In this document: positions 58,555-64,000 of the stretch, in pieces
Numbering within the stretch: the first letter of the stretch is position 1
How the letters are laid out: each line of letters begins with the position of its first letter
Assembly (NCBI GenBank): GCA_014584465.1
Contig: JACTMU010000093.1
Span: forward strand, 1-64,000
Length of the DNA stretch: 64,000 nucleotides
DNA from: Pseudomonadota bacterium
GTDB taxonomy: Bacteria > Bdellovibrionota > Bdellovibrionia > Bdellovibrionales > JACTMU01
Direction of reading: 5' to 3'
Notes under the pieces: generated by a model
Databases searched by the model: none
Told to the model about the DNA's origin: nothing
The model's input: the letters and a program-made list of their open reading frames with translations, nothing else
Program-made: the position numbers and the translations under genes

Positions 58555-60596
58555 GCAGTCGTCCGGATCGATGGGGTCGAGTTTTTCGAAAAGTTTTAGG
58601 GCCCATCGACTCCCTTTTTGATCGAGTCTACAGCTCAAAGTGGAATCCTCTCTATCAGAGTGGAACTTTGATGGTGGGTCTACTTCTCATCGTACTTGTT
58701 ACGGGCCTCTACCTCCTCTTTTTCTACAGTACAGAGACTCCCTATGAATCCATGGTCTACATTGAAGAGAGACTCTTTTTGGGGAGCTGGTTGAGGGCCG
58801 TTCACCGTTATGGTTCGGATGCGGCGATTGTCGCTCTTGGCATTCATATATTAAGAATCTTTGTCGAGGGAAAGACGTGGGGGCCTCGTCTTCTTGCATG
58901 GATCAGTGGTGTGATCCTCTCGGTTCTCCTCTACTTTTCTGGTGCGACCGGGTTTGTGATGATGTGGGATCAATTTGGAAAGGTGCTTGCGATGGAGGGA
59001 GCACGCATTGGAGATCTGTTCCCCTTCTTTTCTGCCCCCCTGTCGATGATGTTTGATGGGTCTCGTGAAATTCCATCTCCCTCCTTTTTCTTTATGAACC
59101 TCTTCTTGCACGTGGCGCTTCCCCTAGTCATGATTGCAGGTCTTTGGATTCACACGATTAAAATGGCTCGATCGTTGTGGCTGCCGGCCCGCCCCATTTT
59201 GATTTTCTTAATGGTGACACTCGGTGTTCTTGCACTGTTGTGGCCCGCCCCACTTCAAAGGAGGGCTGATCTTTTGGAGGTGGGGGGACCACTTTCAGTC
59301 GATCTCTTCTATGGTTTTTGGCTCTGGTTCACTCAAGGGGTGAACCCCTGGATTCCCGTTTGGGTTGGGGGAGTTCTCACGATTTTGTTCTTCTCGATCC
59401 CCTTGTGGTGGCGTCCAAAACAGGGAGAAATTCATCCTGCCGAGAACAATCCCGAGACTTGTCTCTCATGTCGCCAATGTGTGATCGATTGCCCCTATGA
59501 GGCCATTGAGATGGTGGAGTACACCTCTAAGAGAGGTGAGACCAAAGAGGTGGCCCGCGTGATCTCAGAGTCTTGTGTCAGTTGTGGTCTCTGTTCCGGC
59601 TCCTGCTCGACCTATTCGATTGGTCCAGAGGGTTCATCGGGCAAGGATCAATTGGAGAGATCGAGAAAGTTTTTGTCATCACAGAGTTCCGGTATCTCCA
59701 GCATTGTTGTGTTTTGTGAAAAGAACGGATCAATGAAGCGCAAGATTGAAAACAGAGATGTGGCCTCTTTTCCTGTACCCTGTGTGGGGAATCTTCATCC
59801 ACGAATCGTAGCTCAGTTTCTGGGACGATTTGAAGAGGTGGTCATTGTGACTTGCCCTGAACGCAATTGTGTCAACCGTGAAGGTCCTTTTTTACTGAAG
59901 GAGAGACTTCTTCAGGGAAGATCTCCCAACGAGAATTCAAAGATGGAGCTCGAACGTCTGAAGATCTGGTCTTTTTCAGAGAGTGAGCTTTCCCAATTTC
60001 TTAAGCGGAGCTCTCACTCTCAAGAGTCCAATTGGAAATCGAAATCTCTCTCCATTTTGAAACAGACTCTCTTTTCTGCGATTCTGCTCTTTACCCTGGC
60101 CTTTTTGAGCCAGATCAAATCAGATGAGAATGTGAGCTATGCGGAGTTGCGGTTGAGTTTTCGCCTGCCGGGACAGAAGCAGGAGGTTTGTGAGACTCGA
60201 AGTGAGGAGGAGCTTAAGAAATTACCTCGCCACATGAGGCGTCCACAAAAATGTGAGGTGACTCTTCTTAGTTATAATCTGCGGATTCGAATCGATGGTG
60301 AAGAGAGACTCACAAAACGAATCAACCCACCCGGAGTTCGTGGAGATCGCCCGCTGATTGTCAGTGAGACTTTTCGTGTTGAGCCAGGTCGCCATGAGTT
60401 TGAGATCGACTTTTCTCCAATCCAGGAGAAGCAGGTGGAAAGCTCCCTTCAAGAGGATGTGAGTGACGTTTCAGCTCACTCGTCGGCGATTTCACTCAGT
60501 CTCTCTGAGTCTTTTGACTTCAAGGTGGGGCGAGTGGGACTGGTATCGTACAAACCCACTGAGGGTAGGCTTCAAATCCGCTCTCAACATCGCTAA
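58551..60596 (+). CDS. Cytochrome b / 2x[4Fe-4S] / MvhD-like fusion protein
   Basis: Residues 30-290 are a cytochrome b of the bc/b6 type with His85, His99, His187 and His201, spaced 14 apart in each pair. Residues 304-314 and 342-352 are two [4Fe-4S] motifs (CLSCRQCVIDC and CVSCGLCSGSC). Residues 385-455 match the MvhD/FlpD domain (SIVVFCEKNG, VPCVGNLHP, VIVTCPERNCVNREGP) found with heterodisulfide reductases. A second membrane helix (FSAILLFTLAFLSQ) and a beta-rich end of 160 residues complete it. It could oxidise quinol or a soluble donor and pass electrons toward subunit II. I know no named protein with this order. It overlaps the SCO gene (ATGA). Confidence 0.85.
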   Translation: MSSRPDRWGRVFRKVLGPIDSLFDRVYSSKWNPLYQSGTLMVGLLLIVLVTGLYLLFFYSTETPYESMVYIEERLFLGSWLRAVHRYGSDAAIVALGIHILRIFVEGKTWGPRLLAWISGVILSVLLYFSGATGFVMMWDQFGKVLAMEGARIGDLFPFFSAPLSMMFDGSREIPSPSFFFMNLFLHVALPLVMIAGLWIHTIKMARSLWLPARPILIFLMVTLGVLALLWPAPLQRRADLLEVGGPLSVDLFYGFWLWFTQGVNPWIPVWVGGVLTILFFSIPLWWRPKQGEIHPAENNPETCLSCRQCVIDCPYEAIEMVEYTSKRGETKEVARVISESCVSCGLCSGSCSTYSIGPEGSSGKDQLERSRKFLSSQSSGISSIVVFCEKNGSMKRKIENRDVASFPVPCVGNLHPRIVAQFLGRFEEVVIVTCPERNCVNREGPFLLKERLLQGRSPNENSKMELERLKIWSFSESELSQFLKRSSHSQESNWKSKSLSILKQTLFSAILLFTLAFLSQIKSDENVSYAELRLSFRLPGQKQEVCETRSEEELKKLPRHMRRPQKCEVTLLSYNLRIRIDGEERLTKRINPPGVRGDRPLIVSETFRVEPGRHEFEIDFSPIQEKQVESSLQEDVSDVSAHSSAISLSLSESFDFKVGRVGLVSYKPTEGRLQIRSQHR

Positions 60597-60608
60597 ACCA
60601 ATCTTTTC

Positions 60609-60647
60609 AAGGATATTTTTGAAATCAAAAAGGATATTTTTGAAATC
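60609..60647 (+). repeat. Direct repeat before the sugar dehydrogenase gene
   Basis: AAGGATATTTTTGAAATC occurs at 60609-60626 and again at 60630-60647, a 21-base period. It lies between the fusion gene and the PQQ dehydrogenase gene, where a promoter would be. Confidence 0.75.
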
Positions 60648-60693
60648 GAAGTTGAACTTGAGATTGTCGGATCAAGGTGTTATCTTTGAACTT

Positions 60694-61791
60694 ATGCGTT
60701 GGTTAAGTGTTCTTACCGTTTTCTTTTCCATAGGTGCCGGGGCAGAGGTTGATCTTAGTAAGATCAAGTTGGCCGAAGGTTTCAAGATCGAACTCTTTGC
60801 TCAAGGAGTGAAAAACGCTCGTTCACTTGCTCGTGGAGATGACGGAGTGATCTATGTTGGAACCCGAAGTGAAGGAAAAGTCTATGCACTTGTGGACACC
60901 AATGGAGACTTCGTTGTCGACTCCAAGCACACTCTCCTTGAGGGGAAGAAGATGCCCAACGGAGTGGCCTATCGCAATGGAGATCTCTTTGTGGCAGAGG
61001 TTCATCAGGTGCTTCAGATCAAAGGGATCCATCGATCCAATTTGGATCAGAGGCTCAATGTTCAAGTGCTCTTTTCGAATCTGCCGAGAGAGTCCCATCA
61101 CGGTTGGAAGTACATTGAGTTTGGACCAGATGGAAAGCTCTATTTGCCGGTCGGAGCCCCTTGCAATGTCTGTTTGAAGAGCGAGAAGATTTATGCTTCG
61201 ATTCAACGGCTCGACCTCGCAACAAATCAGTTGGAAGCTGTAGCTCATGGAGTGAGAAACACCGTCGGTTTTGATTGGCATCCTGTGACTCAAGAGCTCT
61301 GGTTTTCTGACAATGGTCGTGACATGATGGGGGACGATGTGCCTCCCGATGAGATCAATCGAGTTTCGGCGGTGGGACAGCATTTTGGTTTTCCCTACCT
61401 TCATGGGAAAGATGTTTTGGATCCCGAGTTTGGAGGGCAAAGACCTGAGGGTTTGAAGGTGGAGCCTCCTGTTTACGAAAATGGGGCCCACGTTGCCAAC
61501 TTGGGGATCCACTTCTATCGAGGGAGGATGTTCCCATCGAAATACCTTCATGCACTCTTCATTGCAGAACACGGATCTTGGAATCGAACCGACCCCTCTG
61601 GGTATCAAATCAGAGTCCTTTTTCTCAATGGTTCACGCGTTGAGAGTTCGATCGTCTTTGCATCTGGATGGTTGAACCAGGGCAAGGTGTGGGGACGGCC
61701 CGTTGCTTTTTTGGAGCTCCCCGACGGTTCTCTGTTGATCTCGGACGACCATGCCGATGTCATCTACAGGGTCACCTCCACACTTCCGTAA
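60694..61791 (+). CDS. PQQ-dependent soluble sugar dehydrogenase-like protein
   Basis: Start at 60694 gives a signal peptide (WLSVLTVFFSIGAGA); the frame is open upstream inside the fusion gene. The 365-residue product is a six-bladed propeller of the glucose/sorbosone dehydrogenase type: FKIELFAQGVKNARSLA, NGVAYRNGDLFVAE, GPDGKLYLPVGAPCNVC, VRNTVGFDWHP, WFSDNGRD and FIAEHGSWNR with the catalytic-type His and Arg. It oxidises a sugar or alcohol in the periplasm with PQQ and could pass electrons to cytochromes of the neighbouring operon. Confidence 0.87.
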   Translation: MRWLSVLTVFFSIGAGAEVDLSKIKLAEGFKIELFAQGVKNARSLARGDDGVIYVGTRSEGKVYALVDTNGDFVVDSKHTLLEGKKMPNGVAYRNGDLFVAEVHQVLQIKGIHRSNLDQRLNVQVLFSNLPRESHHGWKYIEFGPDGKLYLPVGAPCNVCLKSEKIYASIQRLDLATNQLEAVAHGVRNTVGFDWHPVTQELWFSDNGRDMMGDDVPPDEINRVSAVGQHFGFPYLHGKDVLDPEFGGQRPEGLKVEPPVYENGAHVANLGIHFYRGRMFPSKYLHALFIAEHGSWNRTDPSGYQIRVLFLNGSRVESSIVFASGWLNQGKVWGRPVAFLELPDGSLLISDDHADVIYRVTSTLP

Positions 61792-61941
61792 TCGCTAATG
61801 AGAAGTTGATTTGTGAACCCACGAGACCATATCTGAAATCTCTTTTTTTGCTATATTTTCTTCTCCTGGTGATGCTTCAGACGGGCATGGGCCCAAAGGA
61901 CTCAATACCGTTACCAAAATCTTTAACGTTAAAGTTTCTAA

Positions 61942-62805
61942 GTGATGAACAGTTCTGGAATGGGAAAACAGAGAGAGATCGATGTACTGGGGATCAATCA
62001 GAAGCTTCAGGTTCTACAAAGAGAGAATCCAGAGATCCTGACGTTGGAGATTGTAGACACTTCGGATTGGATGCCTGTCTACAAGTTGACGGTTCGTTCT
62101 CAATCTTCTTTAAAGAGAAAGGTGAGAGTCTTTGTCAGTTCGGGGGTCCATGGCAACGAGCCTGAGGCGGTCAGGGTGGCGCTCCATTGGTTGGAAAGAG
62201 TTTTGGAAAACCCGCGGCTGTTGGAGCAACTTGAGATCGTGATGATTCCTATGGTCAATCCTGGTGGACTTTCACGATTTCTGCGAACCACTTTCATTGA
62301 CAAGTTGGATCTCAACCGGACCTTTCAACTGCACGTTGAGCAACATTGGGATCCAGAGAGTGAATCGCCCCATCATGGGTCGATTGCACAAAAGATCATG
62401 ACCAACCCTAGAGACGAGAACTTCGATTTGGCAGTGGACCTTCATGGATCCATTTATGCCACAGGCTTCTTCATTGTAGGTTCGAAGGAGAGTTTGGATC
62501 TTGCAAAAAGGGTGGTGGATCAGATGGATGTGGTATGGTTTGCCGTTCCTCCTGATGGAAAATTTCCTGGAAAGATTGGCACAGTCAATGACCCCAATCG
62601 CTATGAGGTGTTGAGCCCCGGCATATCGGTCTCCTCAAATTCAGGAACTCTTCGTCAATTTCACCAGGAACATTTGAGGACTCCCTACAGCTCCACATTG
62701 GAGTATCCTCAACGCCTTGAGTCCTCCGTGGGTCGTCATGCCATTCTTCTTGAGATCTTGGAAAACATCGTAGGGCAGGTATTGGTCGAAAAGCTTGGTC
62801 CATGA
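61942..62805 (+). CDS. M14-type zinc carboxypeptidase / deacylase, N-terminus split off by a frameshift
   Basis: This frame holds the catalytic domain: zinc ligands in VHGNEPEA (H-x2-E) and DLHGS, substrate residues in NPGG and DLNRTF, and a late TLEYP with the general-base Glu. The ATG at 61942 is probably not the true start. In another frame, from TTG 61806, lie a signal peptide (LKSLFLLYFLLLVMLQTG) and a segment ending FLSDEQFWNGKTERD, which would join this frame at the GGGAAAACAG run near 61960-61970. Either the gene is broken, or one base is wrong in the sequence. The joined product would be an exported M14-family peptidase of about 330 residues acting on a peptide or acylated amino acid. 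Confidence 0.75.
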   Translation: MMNSSGMGKQREIDVLGINQKLQVLQRENPEILTLEIVDTSDWMPVYKLTVRSQSSLKRKVRVFVSSGVHGNEPEAVRVALHWLERVLENPRLLEQLEIVMIPMVNPGGLSRFLRTTFIDKLDLNRTFQLHVEQHWDPESESPHHGSIAQKIMTNPRDENFDLAVDLHGSIYATGFFIVGSKESLDLAKRVVDQMDVVWFAVPPDGKFPGKIGTVNDPNRYEVLSPGISVSSNSGTLRQFHQEHLRTPYSSTLEYPQRLESSVGRHAILLEILENIVGQVLVEKLGP

Positions 62806-62970
62806 GAGGCACCAATTCGAATTTGATCCGACATTTGAAATGGAGATCAAGATTGGCCAAGGCGTTACTAAGACCATGGATTCGTCGTACAGTTGCACCT
62901 TGCATTTGATGGGCGGAATTTGTAAAAATGGGGCAACAAGAAGAGTTTCTCTTTGAATGGGTGGGGTTGA

Positions 62971-64000
62971 ATGGAAGAGATGGTCGGAGAGTTTTGGGAT
63001 CGGTTGAGAGATCAATTTTGGATCACTCGACAGGGTGCCTATCTCATGAATGCAGCTGTGGGAGGAGTTCACGAGAGGGTGCATCAAGCCGTGGTCGATT
63101 GGCATCGTGATTTCACCTGCTTTGGAGCCATCCATGATGAGATGAATTTTGAAATGATCTCAGGAGCGAGAAAAGTCTGTTCCAAGTTGTTGGGAGTGGT
63201 ATCAGAAGATCTTGCGTTTACGCCAAACACATCGTTCAACATGAACCTTTTGGCATTGGCTCTTAAAAATGCGAGTGGGAAACGTCAAATCATCTTGCCG
63301 GAAGATGAGTTCCCCTCTTCGGTCTTACCGTGGTTTCACCATGGCTTTGAAGTTGTTCAGGTTCGATCTCATCAAGGTCGAATCCACATTGAAGACATTC
63401 TAAGAGTGGTTCATGGCAACACAGCCGCAGTGGTCACAAGTGCCGTGCAGTTTCTGACAGGCTTTCGAATGCCACTTGTGGAGCTAGGTCAGAGCTTAAA
63501 GGAGCGAGGTGTTCCCTTGATTGTGAATGGGACTCAACAATTGGGGGCGTTTGAAATACCCTTTGAGAGGGCTGGCATATCCGCTCTTTCGGCTTCGGGG
63601 CACAAGTGGTTCTGTGCAGGGATGGGGCAAGCTCTCTTTGTAACTAGCAAGGAGTTTCGAGAGAAGATCTCATGGCCACTTGTGGGTTGGACGAGTGTGG
63701 AGGATTGTTGGAGTCTTAAGAATGAACCTCCTCGGATTCGAAAAGAGACCTCATCGCAGGAGATTGGAACGCTTCCATTTGCCAACATTGTAGCCCTCAA
63801 AGGAGCGGCAGAGCTGATTTCGGAGGTTGGTCTTGAAAAGATATCGAAGCAAATACTCTCTCTCTCAAATGAGCTTGAAGGCCGACTGAGGGAGGCAGGT
63901 GCAGAGATTGTCTCCTGTCGTGACTCCGAAGATACCAACAGCGGGATTGTGACCTTTGGTCTTAAAAAGATCAGAGATGGAAACGAGTTCGTTAAGAAAT
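62971..64000 (+). CDS. Class V aminotransferase / kynureninase-like, partial at the window edge
   Basis: An open frame of 343 codons from ATG 62971 with no stop before the window ends. Fold type I PLP features are present: AYLMNAAVGGVHERVHQAV at the front, ISGARKVCSKLLG, FTPNTSFNMNLLALAL, LPEDEFPSSVLPW, the cofactor Asp position read as VNGTQQLGAF (Asn where Asp is usual in DxxQ), and the Schiff-base Lys in SASGHKWFCAGMG. Cysteine desulfurase or kynureninase-type chemistry is likely; substrate unknown. Confidence 0.82.
   Translation, partial: MEEMVGEFWDRLRDQFWITRQGAYLMNAAVGGVHERVHQAVVDWHRDFTCFGAIHDEMNFEMISGARKVCSKLLGVVSEDLAFTPNTSFNMNLLALALKNASGKRQIILPEDEFPSSVLPWFHHGFEVVQVRSHQGRIHIEDILRVVHGNTAAVVTSAVQFLTGFRMPLVELGQSLKERGVPLIVNGTQQLGAFEIPFERAGISALSASGHKWFCAGMGQALFVTSKEFREKISWPLVGWTSVEDCWSLKNEPPRIRKETSSQEIGTLPFANIVALKGAAELISEVGLEKISKQILSLSNELEGRLREAGAEIVSCRDSEDTNSGIVTFGLKKIRDGNEFVKK

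Overview
The window is a bacterial chromosome segment of middling GC with dense genes, many short operons with 1-8 base overlaps, good Shine-Dalgarno sites and many exported or lipid-anchored proteins of no recognised family. Large Gly/Met/Tyr-rich secreted proteins, a MotA/MotB-type motor operon, an Mla-type lipid transporter, repeat-rich intergenic spaces and periplasmic cytochromes fit a Gram-negative of the Bdellovibrionota/deltaproteobacterial kind. That placement is inference; no rRNA, tRNA or marker gene was found to fix it.

Layout. 1-3.7 kb: three exported proteins of unknown role on the minus strand, two of them paralogous. 3.8-7 kb: repeat-rich spacer, a vWA protein with an unresolved start, and an AAA/DUF4143 ATPase. 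7.0-14.3 kb: a tightly coupled operon of six genes built round a MotA/TolQ-like channel protein and a MotB-like OmpA-domain protein; it ends in an AONS-fold PLP 'enzyme' that has lost all three PLP hallmark residues. 14.3-26.9 kb: a remnant of a third DUF4143 ATPase, a small GNAT, a BNR/Asp-box lipoprotein, an O-methyltransferase, S-adenosylhomocysteinase, LemA and two TPM proteins, a NamZ-type muramidase, and deoC followed by two aldehyde dehydrogenases that look like the two halves of an ALDH16 enzyme. 26.9-29.2 kb: an AT-richer patch with a 121-base hairpin element, a frameshifted methyltransferase and a toxin-antitoxin-like pair with its own operator palindrome. 29.2-50.7 kb: exported proteins of unknown role, a second DUF4143 ATPase, a YtcJ-like amidohydrolase, a clan GH-A glycosidase, an Mla/Mce transporter operon, a diheme cytochrome, a vWA lipoprotein and a tail-fibre-like lipoprotein.

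50.8-61.8 kb is a respiratory and nitrogen-oxide cluster: an SUMT (cobA/nirE) divergent from nirC-nirF-nirN, then a five-gene group encoding a 53-residue membrane peptide, a CuA subunit II, a heme-copper subunit I in which the active-site Tyr position is Gln (as in NO reductases of the oxidase type), a membrane-anchored SCO copper chaperone, and an unusual cytochrome b / 2x[4Fe-4S] / MvhD-like fusion. A PQQ-type sugar dehydrogenase, an M14-type peptidase split by a frameshift, and a class V aminotransferase running off the window close the segment.

The most striking signals are: (a) the pseudo-AONS protein locked into a MotAB-type operon; (b) inverted repeats with different half-sites but the same geometry sitting on the start codons of both DUF4143 ATPase genes; (c) the cytochrome b-ferredoxin-MvhD fusion in a nitric-oxide-reductase-like operon; (d) a toxin-antitoxin pair whose antitoxin has a zinc finger followed by two tandem ribbon-helix-helix-like units; (e) dispersed GTGCC(T/A)GGCAC-type palindromes that abut or overlap stop codons.
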